Notes: generated by a model from the sequence alone, not told the origin. A stretch of DNA of 64,000 nt from Mantis religiosa (GCA_030765055.1 JAUKNK010000326.1:62001-126000), one strand, 5' to 3'. Counted from the stretch's first letter, positions 23,466 to 37,600 are shown. Program-made: numbers and translations.

Positions 23466-24642
23466 CTGCTCCCTCCTCAAGGCTGGTCGTCCAGAACAGC
23501 GCCTTCGTAGCGGGCCAGGCGATCCAGGTGTACCACCAACATCTTTCCTCGGGGCACCTTCTGGATGCGGTACACCATGTCGTTAATCCTCTTCACCAGA
23601 CGGTACGGTCCTTGCCATGACTGCTGAAGCTTCGGGCAGCGTCCCTTGGTCCGGGTCGGGCGGTACATCCAGACCAGGTCACCTTGCTGGAACCCCTGGC
23701 TGTTGGCTTGCCTGTCGTATCGGGTTTTCATGCGGTCGCTCGCCTTCTGGATGTTCTGGCGAGCCATCTCGTGCCTGCCGTGGAGGTGGTCCACCAGGTT
23801 CTCCACATCCCTCAAAAGTGGCCCCAAGTCTGCGTTCGCCAGCTGCTCGCTCCTCAGGCCTGCGCTATCTCAGCCATCAAACTGCTCGGCACGCTTCTTC
23901 CCCTCCACTCTTGTGCATTGGCCGCACTCTTCTGGACAGGGTCTTCGGGACATACCGTCCGCGTTACCGTGACTCTTCCCTCTGCGATGTTCCGAGGTGA
24001 AGTCGTACTCCTGCTGCCTCTGAACCCAAATGCTGTCTGGCCTTCCGGTCGCGCCGTCACCATCACCTCGCTCCTCGCGGGGACAACCACGTCTTCGCTC
24101 AAGACGACCCTGCCAATTCCAAGGCGCTCTTCTGGTTGACGGAGTATTACCTCTTCTCCGTTGAGCCTCAGGACCTTCCCGCCTACGTCGACAGTCGCCT
24201 CGTGGCTCCTGAGGGCATCCAGTCCCAGAATCACCTCCTCAGCCACCTTCGCGACGAACACCCACAGGCGCACGGTACTCCGTCCCAAGTTCAGCTCCAG
24301 TAGGGCCTCCTTCTCCACAGGCATGCTGTCGCCCGATGCCGTCACAAGCTCGTATGGTCGTCTTGGCTTCCTCGTCGGCAAACCCTTCGCTACGTCAGGT
24401 CTGATGATGGTCACGGCCGCCCCAGTGTCCACTAGCACGCGGCACAGCTTTCCTTCTACCCAGCCGTCCGCGATGAGGCTTTCATCCATACACCGGCTGA
24501 CGGCGCGGATTGCCACTCGAGGGGATGGTGGTAATGGCGCCGACGTACCCCTCTCCACGCCGGGGCTTACTCGTTTTCCGGCTGCTCTTCCTGGTGTGGG
24601 CAGTATCTCCGCAGGTGTCCGGGCTGTCCACACCCCCAACAC
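23466..24642 (-). pseudogene. pol: Gypsy 1 pol remnant: protease joined to RNase H end and integrase C-terminus
   Basis: The protease domain reads CRVLVDTGAAVTIIRPD at about residues 67-83 of the frame opening at 24642, with the second conserved box VILGLDAL at about 137-144. Near residue 205 the sequence jumps to the region that, in gypsy 2, lies after RNase H (WVQRLQEYDF equivalent), and the frame shifts. A second jump near 23800 joins a GPLLRDVE segment straight to NLVDHLHGRHEMA, skipping the whole integrase zinc finger and catalytic core. The join carries GTGGAG, present at both corresponding places in gypsy 2, so it may be a microhomology or template-switch deletion. The chromatin-facing C-terminal integrase part (RMKTRYDRQA to LVVHLDRLARYEGAV) is intact. 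This is a non-autonomous relic. Confidence 0.85.
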
Positions 24643-25682
24643 AGGCCACTAGGCGTTCGCCGGCGTCCCAAAGCTGGTCTTCTGTCTCCGGCGTAGCGGA
24701 CACTCCTCGTCCTCGACGTCGGGATAGATGCTACCTTGGCCGCCTCCATCCTTAATGCCGCAGTCAGCGCCTCGTGGATGGTTTTATAATCGCCGAGCAT
24801 TAGGCCCTGACGAATCTCCGTGTCTCTTACCCCGTCAACAAAGTTATAGGCGGCTTCCCGGGATACGAACTCCAGTGGCAGGTCAACCAAGGCCTTGCTA
24901 GCTAGCTGCTCAATCGCTATGGCGAACTCCTGCAGCGTCTCCCCCAGCTGCTGCGACCTTGCCTTTAGCTGGCTGCGGTATGCTGAGGCTAAGCGGTGGT
25001 TCCCGAAGCGATTCTCCAGGGCCTCCCTGATGTCCTTGGGCGCCGCCGTCGTATGCACCACGTTTAGGATTTCCGCGGCCCGTCCCTGGAGGCTTGCTAT
25101 TAACTGCGTGGCCTCCTCCTCCGGTGACCATCTGTTGTGCTTGGCCACCGTGTCAAACTGGCGGCGGAAGACCTCGAATGTTGATGCGCCGTCATATTTC
25201 GGAGGTTTGACGCGCGCCGATGTTGTGTCTCGTCCCAGTGCGTCATCCTTCAAGTCCTTCAGTCTCCTGCCGACGACTTCCTCCACCATGGCGTTCAGGG
25301 ACTTGACGCTGCTGTCGGCCTTTTCCTCTAGGTCATTGAAGCGGTTCGCCAGGTCCTCGACGTGCTCGTCCACTTGGCCCATCCGCTTGCCCAGCTCCGT
25401 CACGTCATCGCTCACGCCGGCCAACTGTTCCTCAAATTTGGCGGCGAGGAGTTCGTTCCCCTCCTTCATTTCCGTGGCCAGACTGTCGTTCGCTGCCTTC
25501 ATTTCTGTGGTCAAATCGGTCTTTATTTCTTTCAACTCTGCGGCCAGGTTGTTATTTGCCGCTTCTGTTTTTGTTGTTTACTCGTTCATCTTCGCGGCCA
25601 AGTTGCTATTTGCCGCTTCCGACGTCGCTGTTAATTCGTTCATCTTCTGCAAAAGCATTTCCAATGCCGATTCCATGGCCAT
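24567..25682 (-). pseudogene. gag: Gypsy 1 gag with zinc knuckle, one internal stop
   Basis: The first ATG in frame is at 25682. A nonsense codon (TAA) lies at 25578-25580, after about 34 codons, and the frame is open from there to 24567. The N-terminal part is a heptad-like string of EMKAANDSLA-type repeats, likely a coiled coil. The middle has the retrotransposon gag region (PPKYDGASTFEVFRRQF to EFAIAIEQLASKAL). The C-terminus has one CCHC knuckle, CWGCGQPGHLRRYC, for RNA binding. It overlaps the protease frame by about 75 bases, implying a frameshift for pol expression, as is usual in gypsy elements. The plus-strand 355-codon frame opposite it is a shadow. Confidence 0.88.
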
Positions 25683-25718
25683 AACGTTCCGTGATGTTAT
25701 CCCGCTTCCTGACACCAG

Positions 25719-25958
25719 TGTGCTTTTGTGGATTCGTGAAATAATAAAACGAGGTTACGAAATACGAAAACTACACTTAATTCTCCTCGAAATACACTGT
25801 TCACCATTACAGCTTCTAGCTAACCTTAAACTGTTTATTTTTCCTAACAACTACATTCAAATGTCTGTCTCTACCGGTCACGATTGGTTCCGAAGTTTTC
25901 CGAATCTCCACCGGCCATCATTTTTCATCGGCTTCGCGAATCTACCTCCAGGGCGACA
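25719..25958 (-). repeat. Gypsy 1, 5-prime LTR
   Basis: It is 240 bases, TGTGCTTTTG to GGGCGACA in plus orientation. The primer-binding site abuts it on the left at about 25701-25718. Confidence 0.92.
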
Positions 25959-25962
25959 ATAG

Positions 25963-26335
25963 GTTTTGTATGAGAAAGCGGTATGAGTGTAGCACATTAA
26001 CATGCTTTAGAAACTTTTATAAATGACATAAGTTCTTTTCATTATGCTGATTGTCCACCACAAGAGATGTTCTAAATTACCAAACATTGAAAGATCCAAC
26101 GCTTATCGACCGCTCATTGCTGTCCATAGATGGCACCACATGTAATATGTTACACGGCATAGAGGATTTGTGATGATTTACAAAGTTTAATAATGAATTT
26201 TAATTATGGTGTTTATGTACAGTTCATAATCTATTTATGTTTCAATTTAGTAGGAATCAGAGGCGGCTTGAGGGTATAGAAAAAATAATTAGAATTGACA
26301 AATAAATATAACTGAAGTAATCTAGATTAGGTATA
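25963..26335 (+). repeat. Array block K3 (diverged core), copy 1, right half
   Basis: It continues the block cut at 23225. It matches 32935-33300, with GTGAGTGTAGC(A/G) near the start and the core GTCCATAGATGGCACCACATG at about 26120. It is followed by a LINE. Confidence 0.8.
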
Positions 26336-26697
26336 TCAAAGGGTATCTCTGCCACGCTGCCGCACGGAGCAGTGTAAATGGTGAAGTGTGTGTGTGTGTT
26401 TGTGTTTGTGTGTGTGTGTGTCTGCGTGTGTGTTCTGTGTGTACATAAAAGTGCAAAATAAGCGCCTGTAAGTACTGTACATAACGACAAAGGACATTGT
26501 AAGACTTTAACATAATAAAACTGTTCTCGGTGGGCTATGAAAGGTCACCGTATGGGTTTTACATATACCCTCGTAGACAATAAACATTTAATTCGAAAAA
26601 TATAACCTCAATGAACATTTTAGCCTGTAAGGCGGGCCCCTTTGTACCGGCACCAGGGAATGAAACTGAAAATAGAAACCTAAACCTGAACCTGTTT
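26336..26697 (+). mobile_element. Jockey-type LINE family 1, copy A1, 3-prime UTR only
   Basis: It begins near CTGCCGCACGGAGCA and runs through a TG-rich run (about 26385-26440), TAAAACTGTTCTCGG, CCGTATGGGTTTTA and TACCGGCACCA. It ends in CCTAAACCTGAACCTG. It parallels 28590-28944 over its full length. It is immediately followed by a longer copy in the same orientation. Confidence 0.8.
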
Positions 26698-26739
26698 CTT
26701 CATTCACAGTCCTCTTTGAGACTTTGAGGAATAAACATC

Positions 26740-27757
26740 ACCTTGAGGAGAGAACGCCGAACTCGCAGAATGGGAAAGAAAGACGCAGCTAAAGGCAAGA
26801 AGACCAGCCAATCAGCGCAGCAATTGCCTGCCAGCTCTCGGGCACCGTCTCCCGCCTCTCCGCCACTAACGATGACGAAGTTCTGGGCAAGTAGCTCTTC
26901 ACTGAGGCCCGCTTCCCCTACCCTATCTGGATGTCCGCCAGGCGCCCAGCCAACTCCTAGAGTCCTAGCAGTCAACATCGACGCAACACAGAGGGTCAAG
27001 TCAAGAAGACTACTGCCGCTAAGAAGGGAATCACCGGAGAGGAGCCTAGCTCGCAACAGTCTCTATCAGAACCTGGCTCTGCTTCCCAGCTGGAAGCAAG
27101 CCAGTCAATAGCGGCCGCCAGCCAGCCGCCGCCATGCAACCATCATCCAAACACAGCAGCGAGCGCACCACATTAAGTACGTGATCTTGCCTTTCAGCCG
27201 AGAGCAGGACAGCTCACATCGGCAGTTAGCTGTCAGCCGTCACCACCCACATATCGTACCAGCATAGTGGTGAAGGGAGTGCCCCGGGACCTACAAGCAC
27301 GATTCGTGCCTGCTGCAGAATCAGTGGCCTTCAGCAACAAGGGTACACCGCATCACATCAGCCTGGGGCTCAACACCGCTGGTCAGAGTGGAGCTAGCCA
27401 GCACCGCACAACTCGGGCTGCACATAGCATGACCTCTGCCACCGCCGTCGCCATTGTGCCTCTTGCGGAGGGCACAATCACTACACAATGCAGCTCAGGG
27501 AGGAAGTCCAGGTTCTAGGGGAGGCCGTTTGGGTTCTCCATTTGAAGTTCCTGGTCGTAATGGCCAAGCTGACCAACTTGGAGGAACTTCTTACAGAGTT
27601 CATGACGTCATCTGCGCATCAAGCTTCAGCAGACACGAATATCAGCACAGAACTTGTAGAATTACAAGAGGACATAAGGAGAAGCATGAATTTTCAATCA
27701 GGCATCGCGACACAAACACACTCATGCTCCGAAAAATCAACAAGGAGGAAGTGGTAG
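26740..27757 (+). pseudogene. LINE A2 ORF1-like remnant
   Basis: Frames switch several times. An Ala/Ser/Pro-rich N-terminus starting MGKKDAAKGKK lies at about 26770. A VVKGVPRDLQARF segment lies near 27268, which resembles the start of the conserved gag-like region of Jockey ORF1 proteins. A 27488-27757 frame has a leucine-rich, helical look (LTNLEELLTEF). No zinc knuckles survive. I infer ORF1 identity from position and composition more than from motifs. Confidence 0.45.
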
Positions 27758-27839
27758 TCCTCCAGACGATGTTCGACGGACCCAACACCAGAGGTCGACA
27801 CCAACCGCCGCAGAGACCACACACTCGTCAACAACCTTA

Positions 27840-28130
27840 ATTACTCATTCACTTCCATACAAGACCGCTCACTACTCTCTGGCATATTACCCACAATCTA
27901 GTTACACCCCAATCCTAATAAGCAAGGGCGTAAGCAGGGCCTTGGTCATGCTTACGTTCTGCTGCATCCCTCACCTTGGACCAGGCCTTGGCCTGGCCAA
28001 TATATCCCTTCCTTGAATCCGCTGGTGCTTAAAGCGGTTTTGCCTCAGCACCACTCCTGAATACTCTCCGGTGGATGTTTTTTAGTGGGTAGGGCTGACG
28101 ATTCGATTTCACAGAGGAGTCCCACACTCC
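27840..28130 (+). other. LINE A2 interior without recognisable frame
   Basis: This GC-moderate stretch between the ORF1-like part and the reverse transcriptase end lies inside the LINE. It contains a CCTTGGACCAGGCCTTGGCC-type local repeat near 27972. No protein match is visible. Confidence 0.4.
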
Positions 28131-28252
28131 AATCCCAGGGTAGGTGCATTCTTCCTCCACTCGAAATAAAAAACTACATCTAAAAGCTCCCAATCCCAGG
28201 GTAGGTGCATTCTTCCTCCACTCGAAATAAAAAACTACCTCTAAAACCACCC
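28131..28252 (+). repeat. Two-copy tandem repeat, period 61 bases
   Basis: AATCCCAGGGTAGGTGCATT starts at 28131 and again at 28192. The copies are nearly identical for about 55 bases. It lies just upstream of the reverse transcriptase C-terminus in LINE A2 and may mark the deletion junction. Confidence 0.85.
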
Positions 28253-28610
28253 TAAAATACCTCCAATCCTTACAAACCCTCTCCTTGCGTAAAATCCTAT
28301 CTGTCCCGATTCGCACGATTACTGCCAGCCTTCATCAAGAAACCCATATCCCCGACATCCCCGAGGCCGTAATAAAACGAGCCTCTTACATCTGGGCGCG
28401 CATACGGCAACATAGCAATCCAAAAATTAACAACATTGGGAAAGGTGAACCAAAACACCGTAAGCATGCAAGCTTAATACTATTTTAATACCACCGTTAC
28501 ACCACAATGTGCGCCCAAGTCCTTCCGGCCCAGACCTTTCCCCATATGCAGAGGCCGCCGCCAAAGCAGCCCAGGAGACAGCAGCACGCTGCCGCACGGA
28601 GCATTGCAAA

Positions 28611-28612
<2 letters not shown>

Positions 28613-28697
<85 letters not shown>
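28613..28697 (+). repeat. (GT)n microsatellite, about 42 units
   Basis: This is an uninterrupted GT run within the 3-prime UTR of LINE A2. The sister 3-prime UTRs have shorter, interrupted TG-rich runs at the same place (26385-26440 and 53730-53790), so the array grew from a LINE-borne seed. The Cys/Val and His/Thr open frames across it are artefacts. Confidence 0.95.
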
Positions 28698-28700
<3 letters not shown>

Positions 28701-28944
28701 AAAAGTGCAAAATAAGCGCGTGTAAATATTGTACATAACAAAAAAAGGACACCGAAAGACACTAACTTAATAAAACTGTTCTCGGTGGCCTAAGAAAGGT
28801 TACCGTATGGGTTTTATATATAGCCACGTAGACAATAAGCATTTCATTTCCAAAATACAACCTCAATGAAAATTTTAGCCTGTAAGCCGGGCCCCTTTGT
28901 ACCGGCACCATGCCATGAAACAGAAAATAAAAACCTGAAACCAG

Positions 28945-30380
28945 CTCTTTTATGGGTACATTGTCAATTTCATTATATGATCTTATAATCAGAGTTTTGG
29001 TACTTGTATCCAGTTATAACAACAAACATCTATAAATACCTTTTCTTCTCAGAAATGTCAGCTGAGTCATAGCACTGAAACGTATATGACGTTGGTTGCG
29101 CTTGTAGAGTTGGTAAAAAACATGCTCATCCAAGTGTTCGGTACATTAATTTGATAAACGTGATGTTAGTAATATAATTATTGTTATGAGATAAATAATG
29201 CACTTATTTCATGTTCATCAATAAAATTATTTGCAAAAAGTCTTACAGATAAAATATCAGAGTAGGCTAAACTTAAGCAATGTTCAAATTATTTAAGACC
29301 CTGTCGCTATGTCATAGCTTAGTAATTTCATTCTCCTTAAATGGTCAGTGTATCAGTAAGCAGTAAGACTAAGTCATAGAATTAGATAAGAAGATTGTCC
29401 CAACGTCTCGCTAAATAGCGACCCTTTAGCTGATTTTTGTTGTATTTAGCTGATATTTTCCTACATTTAACTTTATTTACAATGAATCTCTTCGACTTGT
29501 ACTATTTGGTAATGTTTCAATGACCGGTTTCGATACGTTGTTTTGTTTTAGTACAAATGTATTCTATTCCCTTATCACTTAACGTTTAGTAACCAAACCT
29601 AACCTAACAATACCTCCACTTGACTAAGACCTAAGTTAGAGTATTTCTCTACCATCTATTCAATATAGCCATTTTATGATTTATTCTAAACCCTCGCATG
29701 TATCCTTTAAAAATTTTTGATATATCATTGGTATTTTGTTGCTCTTTTATCTCTTTTTCTGTATTCTGGGTGCTAGTATTTTGAGGCACTAATACAGTTA
29801 ATTACGCCTTTTTTCAACTTCTCATAAATATTTTACCATATTACCAAGTAGCTTGGAACTTTCTCATATGTATTTATGACTACTGCTATTAGTATTCTCT
29901 AACTTACAAGATGTGTCTAATGAATACTAACCTATAAGTACTTGAACTTAGTATCATCCACCGATAGCTTTAAATCATTGATACACAAGGATAGAAATAT
30001 AGAAAACTAAAGTTAATAAGCCTGTGAAGAAGAATACTTCAAAAGAAACACACGTCTAGTTCAGACTGGGTTAGTTTAGACTTAGAAAAGTGTTATCCAC
30101 ATTGAAGGTTTATCTGAAGTAGCAGAAGCATACAGAGTATTTGCATAATATGATTAAACGTCAGTAAAATACTGTAGCAATATACAAACTGTAGATCATA
30201 AGTACTTCAACAACAAAGACTACAGTGACTTTCGAATGTTTGTCCTTCAAGACTATCAGGCAGCTAATTGGAGTCTTTGTGCTTTGCCACATTGCATTCT
30301 ACGTTTCTGTAAGGGAAATATAACGTATTTTTAAATATAATCCACCAAGAGGTACTGATTGAATATAATTAACCTCCAAT
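28945..30380 (+). repeat. Array block H, copy 3
   Basis: It opens with AGCTCTTTTATGGGTACATTG directly at a LINE 3-prime end. CCTAACCTAAC lies at about 29598-29608. The inverted partner near 30067 has decayed to GGGTTAGTTTAGAC. Confidence 0.85.
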
Positions 30381-30770
30381 AACGTTCACTAAGAAATACT
30401 AATGCATAATACACCATCAGTTATATAAGTCGAGTACCTCACAAGATGGCACAATACCAGATTCAAATATGATTTACTACAATAAACTTTAGCTTCTTAT
30501 ATTTTGTAAAATATCTCTTAATGTTTAGATCACATTACGATATTTATATTGGCATATCAACAAATTTTGTTCTAGAAATCTGTACTAATAAATACAAGAG
30601 CCTCATTTACAAGTATTTCTTATATTTCATCCCTAATATAAACCTGAAAAATCCTTCTGCCAATGTTTAGTATTTACAATTTATGTTTAAATATTTCAAG
30701 AGTTTTTAATTCCCGTAAAGTGTTCCAGATAAAGGATGTCTACTGATTTGGAAATTCTGTACCTACCTCT
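30380..30770 (+). repeat. Array block I, copy 3
   Basis: It contains CTTCTTATATTTTGTAAAATA at about 30493 and GGCATATCAACAAATT at about 30551. It leads into block J. Confidence 0.75.
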
Positions 30771-31270
30771 AACTTGAGGATATGAGTTCTTGTTTTTGTG
30801 GATAAGTTAATTACAATCGGACGGAGAGACAGACTGCGTGTCCTAAATCACTTAGGACATAACATTTATTGACCCAAGTTTTATTTTTATGTGATCTACA
30901 ACGCTGTCTGGTGGACGATACCTACTGGAACTATAAACACACAAATTGTATGTGACTGCATGACTCACAAACAATATTTCGAATAAATAAAGAACAGTCG
31001 TTACATAACCAAATATTTTCCAAGAATGTAATCATACCAACCTGCGTAAACTATCCTCTACATTAACAAAATAGTGAGAGTACCTTTTTATTTTCAGTAA
31101 AGAGTTTCTAACGATATTATCAAAATACCATATGTCTGATATATCTACTTGATTCAAAAATATACCTTCTGGATTTTCTGATAACGAAATAGGAACTCCT
31201 AATCATAGTGAAAGACCTCTATAATATATATGAGATATTAAGTCATGACATATATACAAATTCTACTAAT
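30770..31270 (+). repeat. Array block J, copy 3
   Basis: It contains GAGAGACAGACTGCGTGTCC at about 30824 and GGAACTATAAACACACAAATT at about 30931. Confidence 0.8.
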
Positions 31271-31960
31271 TAAATGCAATGCACATTGTGTTCAAACGGT
31301 AACTAATGTCAAATATTTGATCTCATTGTCAAATTCCTAGATACTATTCTATTCTCTAAAATCCTAAGCTTCACTTTCCTGTTACTTGTAATTCATGGGA
31401 ATAGCAACAAACTTGAAAGGCGGGATATAGCGAGCCGCTTGTTAACTAATACTTCAGTTTCCTATATCACCTTTGTATATACAACGAAATATGTAATTAA
31501 ACTGTTTGTATAAACGTTTACATAAACTTGTAGCAAGTACAAAAGTAAGACTTTGTGGAAGACGGGGTTAAGAAATTTGTATAAGTGTAATACATTAACC
31601 TAAACTTTTAAGTATATATTATATAGAACACGTCATTTTAGTTTACGTAGGTTGTGCAGTTCTGGTTGACAAAGTATTGAATACTCAATCATTTGACCTA
31701 ACTCTCCTCTCTGTCCATAGATGGCTCTGTAAACGTTATATTATTGCGCAGTGTAGGACTTCTACCCAACTACAATGTTTTATACCAAATTATAATTATG
31801 TTGATAAGTTTTAGCTTATAACTAACTGGTTTTTGTTGTATAGGGATAACAATTATCTGGTGCATATACTTAGACAACAGCAACCGAACAAAATTTTTGT
31901 CTTTGGGAGAGAAAGTGTCCTAAACGTAGAATATTTGGAAATCTTTGAACTTCGTTTTTC
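31270..31960 (+). repeat. Array block C (core), copy 5
   Basis: The core is GTCCATAGATGGCTCTGTAA at about 31714. The micro-ORF frame is fully open up to the TAA at 31511-31513 (LLLVIHGNSNKLERRDIAS within it). Confidence 0.85.
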
Positions 31961-32500
31961 ATAGGTGCATTGCCAATTTCAGTCATGAAACTGATTTTTT
32001 CGTCAATTTCCAAAAACAACACAGGTATTACAATATTAAAAGGCGCGCATGTCAAAACAAAATAACAATTGAAGGCGAATTTTACAATTGCAGTTTTCAT
32101 TACTTTGCAGTTTTAAGCGTAATGTGTCTCACAATTTTCCAAACACAATATTCGTTTGGCTTGTGCAGTCTTGTTTTGGTAGCGTTTATGGTGAACTCCA
32201 TGCGAGGCGTAACGCTTTACCACGTGGCGTAGCCCGTAGTTTGCTAGTTTCCACTTGTTCGTGGAACAGAGATAGGGCCAGATGGCTCTGCACTTCTCGA
32301 TGAAGGTTTGACGTTCATCTCGAAGGGCTTGGTATTTGGCTTGGTATTTTTAAAATGAGGACAAAACTGTCTGCTATTTCTTATTCTTCTTACATTCCAG
32401 CTCTTGTGTGATGTATTGGTAGCAGTATACCCCATTACACTTAATTTGCATTCCAGGGATGTAAGCACTCAAAATGGGTAAACTCGATACCAAACATTCA
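31960..32500 (+). repeat. Array block E, copy 3
   Basis: It matches copies 1 and 2, including TCGTGGAACAGAGAT and GCCAGATGGCTCTGCACTTC near 32278. It is shorter than copy 1 by a deletion after 32350. Block K3 follows. Confidence 0.75.
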
Positions 32501-33600
32501 CAAATTACGTAGAAATAACCAAAGTTAGGTATCTATTACAAAGTCTAAATTGTAAGTTCCATTTATTCAATGTATCTGCATGTCTTTTTCTGCCACTTCT
32601 GTGTAATTCTGTGTATCTGGTAAATCATTACATGTGTTTGGACAAATCTTATTAACGAAATATGTGGATCACTTTAAAATGGCTAACTTATGCTAATAAT
32701 TATGGCAATTATTTCAGATGTATTTACTTGTGGTTACAATTATCTAATGCGTTCGAACCTTTAAAATGTTAAGATACATTACTCCTAACTCCATAGTCAT
32801 TACAACGATCTTCAAGGGCGGGATGTAACAATCCACTGTTAACTATCACTTCCGTCTCATGAATCCCTCTTGCATAACAACTACATGTGTAATTTAACTG
32901 TAAGCTATTAACTAAAACTTGAGGCAAATAGAAATATTAGTTCGGTATAAGAGTGGTTTGAGGAAGCAGTGTGAGTGTAGCGTACTAACCTGCTCTTGTA
33001 AACATTTATGAATAAGACACACTATTTTAGTTATGTTGATTGTCCACCGCAAGAGATGTTCATGGTTATGAAACATTGAAGGTTCCAATTCTCTTACCGA
33101 CCGCTCATTGCTGTTCAGAGATGTCACCACATGTAATATGCTACAGAAGGATAGAGTATTTGTAATTATTTACAAAGCATAATAACCAATTTTAATTATT
33201 TTGTTTACATACAGTTGGGTTTTACTTATGTTACATTTAGCAAGAATTACAGCAGGCTTGAGTATAAACAAAAAAAATCTAATTGATAAATTGTTACATC
33301 TGAGAAGGAAAGTCATCAGTCCACTCATTCAGTCCACCTATCAAGTGCCATTCCTTTCTTGAACTCTCCCTGCTACAATACACTAAGTAAAGGGAGTATT
33401 CCATTCCACCCTTAAATTCGATGTCGAGAATTGATTAAAATTATGTTTTTGAACACAGTGTATGGAAAGAAAAGCATTTAGAGAAATGGTTTTGTAAAGG
33501 TTTAAGACTGAATACAGCATTGATTAAAGCAAAATTATATTCAGCTTTCCAGCAATGTGAGAAAAATGTTAAAGACAGATCTTCTACTTAAGCTAGTGTT
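32500..33600 (+). repeat. Array block K3 (diverged core), copy 2, uninterrupted
   Basis: This is the empty-site version of the block split by gypsy 1. Around 32930 it reads GAGGCAAATAGAAATATTAG without any insertion. The core, GTTCAGAGATGTCACCACATG, is at about 33112. Its end (33350-33440) matches 44035-44140. Confidence 0.8.
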
Positions 33601-33830
33601 TAAATTTTTTAAATCCTAGTTTTCTACAAAAATGACCTTATTGATTACAGTGCAATGTTTGAAATCGGATGAAACGTATTCGTATTTAAGTTTTCTAGGA
33701 ATGTCCTCAGAAATGTTCTACATTTGGATCAAGGTCGACACTTATAAACCGTAGAAGATAAACTCTTACTGTACACACAAGTAAAACTGCTAAAACAAAC
33801 AATTTCCTTCCTATTAGTTGTTATTAGTTA
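33600..33830. other. Unassigned stretch between K3 and J
   Basis: AT-rich. No homology to other blocks, no frame and no transposon were recognised. Confidence 0.4.
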
Positions 33831-34205
33831 GAAATTAATAAGGACCTAACATTTATCTAAGTTTTATTTTTATGTGATCTACAACGCTGTCTAGCGTACT
33901 AAACCGGAACTATAAACACACAAATTGTATGTGACTACATGACTCACAACCAATATTTCGAATAAACAAAAAACAGTCGTTACATAACCAACTATTTTCC
34001 AAGAATGCAACCTGGGGTACCTATCCTCTACACTAACAAAGTAGTGAGAGTGTCTTTTTATTTTCTGTAAAGAATTTCTAACGATATTATCAAAATAACA
34101 TATGTCTGATATATCTACTTAATTCCAAAATCCTCTTGGGTTTTCTGGTCAAGACCTAGAAGCCCTAATTATTCTCAATGACTTCTATAATACTTGTTAG
34201 CTGTA
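33830..34205 (+). repeat. Array block J, copy 4 (5-prime shortened)
   Basis: It begins inside the block at AATAAGGACCTAACATTTA and carries TACAACGCTGTCTAG and AACTATAAACACACAAATTG. Confidence 0.75.
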
Positions 34206-34894
34206 GATTATGTAGATTATGTTGTATCAATTATTTGATCTCATTATCGAACTCGAAACTTTGTCTTTCAATTTTCTACTCTTTAAGAGCCTAAGTTTCG
34301 TTCTCTTATTACTCGTAATTCAAGGGAATAGCAACAAACTTGAAAGACGGGATATAGCGGGTCGCTTGTTAACTAACACTTCAGACTCCTATATTCCTCT
34401 TTAATACACAACGAAATATGCAATTAAAACAGTTTGTATAAACGTTTATATAAACTTGTAGCAAGTACAAAAGGAAGACTTTGTAGAAGACTGGGTAAAG
34501 AAAGTTGTGTGAGTGTAATGCATTAACCTACCCTCGTAAGTATACATTATACAGGACAAAACAGTTTAGTTATTTCGGTTGTACAGTATCACAAATCTTT
34601 TGGTTAACAAAAAATTTAATAGAAATCAATCCTTTTTACCCACCTCTCCTTGCCGTCCACAGATGGCTCTGTATGCAATATATAAGCGCGCGGTACGGGA
34701 TTTGTAATTATTGACTATGTTTATAGCAAATATTAATTTATAATTATTGCTCGGCTAAGCGTCATGTTTAATTGTCTGCTGTCGAACTGGAGTGAAAGAC
34801 CTCCAATATACCTATTTAGAGAGTAGTAAAGGCACAAGGGTTTTTCTTTGTGAGAGAAATTGTCCTAAACCTAGTATAAGGTTGGGCTCTTCAG

Positions 34895-34895
<1 letters not shown>
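34205..34895 (+). repeat. Array block C (core), copy 6
   Basis: The core is GTCCACAGATGGCTCTGTATG at about 34658. It is the closest paralogue of the copy at the left window edge. The micro-ORF frame (34219-34404) begins MLYQLFDL and stops early after a TSDSYIPL end. Confidence 0.85.
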
Positions 34896-37269
<2,374 letters not shown>

Positions 37270-37270
<1 letters not shown>

Positions 37271-37600
37271 TACCAACAACTAGCTTACTTGCAAAGGTCA
37301 TGAAAACATTTAGAGTTATTTTTACAAGATCAATAACGTCCTTTAATAAATTTTCAATTTTCATCATAACAAAATTGTAAAGAAAGAAGTCGTCTGCGTG
37401 AGGTCGCAAACTACAACCGCAATATATACAAGATAGCTGTTATAAACGACCAATGCATACAAGGATGTAACTATCCCACCTCCAGAAATTATTCTTACTT
37501 AACAAAGTTGACATTTTTGTGTAAAATGGGTCTAACAATTTGACAACAATGCCATAGGTTAAATATATTTGCACTAGAGAAATATATTGTATGTCCGAAC
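37270..37600 (+). repeat. Array block F, copy 3 (fragment)
   Basis: It matches 4390-4700, with TTTACAAGATCAATAACGTCC and a GTCTGCGTGAGGTCGCAAAC segment. The first kilobase of F and block K1 are missing. Confidence 0.7.

Larger units (their letters stand above)
23226..25958 (-). mobile_element. Gypsy-type LTR retrotransposon 1, internally deleted, with both LTRs
   Basis: This is a complete insertion: a 240-base LTR at each end, TG...CA termini and a 4-base duplication ATAG at 23222-23225 and 25959-25962. The primer-binding site next to the right LTR reads TGGTGTCAGGAAG on the minus strand, which fits the 3-prime end of a tRNA-Leu of the CCTGACACCA type. The purine tract GAGGAGGGAGCAG lies next to the left LTR. 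By eye the LTRs differ at about ten positions (about 4%), so the insertion is not very old. The body is only 2.25 kb: gag and protease remain, while reverse transcriptase, most of RNase H and the integrase core are gone. It cannot move without help. Confidence 0.92.
26698..28944 (+). mobile_element. Jockey-type LINE family 1, copy A2, internally deleted
   Basis: A GC-rich 5-prime part (about 26700-27840) with broken ORF1-like frames is joined to the extreme C-terminus of a reverse transcriptase at about 28240-28485 (TLSLRKILSVPIR, ETHIPDIPEAV, YIWARIR). The matching part of LINE B is at 53300-53450. The 3-prime UTR follows, with an 85-base (GT)n. ORF2 is otherwise missing. The end, AAAACCTGAAACC, is again a near-tandem tail. 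The 3-prime junction is the start of block H. Confidence 0.75.

Noticed and set aside
24895..25962. A 355-codon plus-strand open frame and other long plus-strand frames across 23.4-25.9 kb
   Set aside because: They are antisense to gypsy 1 gag and pol, Ser-rich, and have no motif; the GC-rich coding strand opposite explains them.
28427..28762. His/Thr and Cys/Val repeat proteins
   Set aside because: They are translations of the (GT)n microsatellite.
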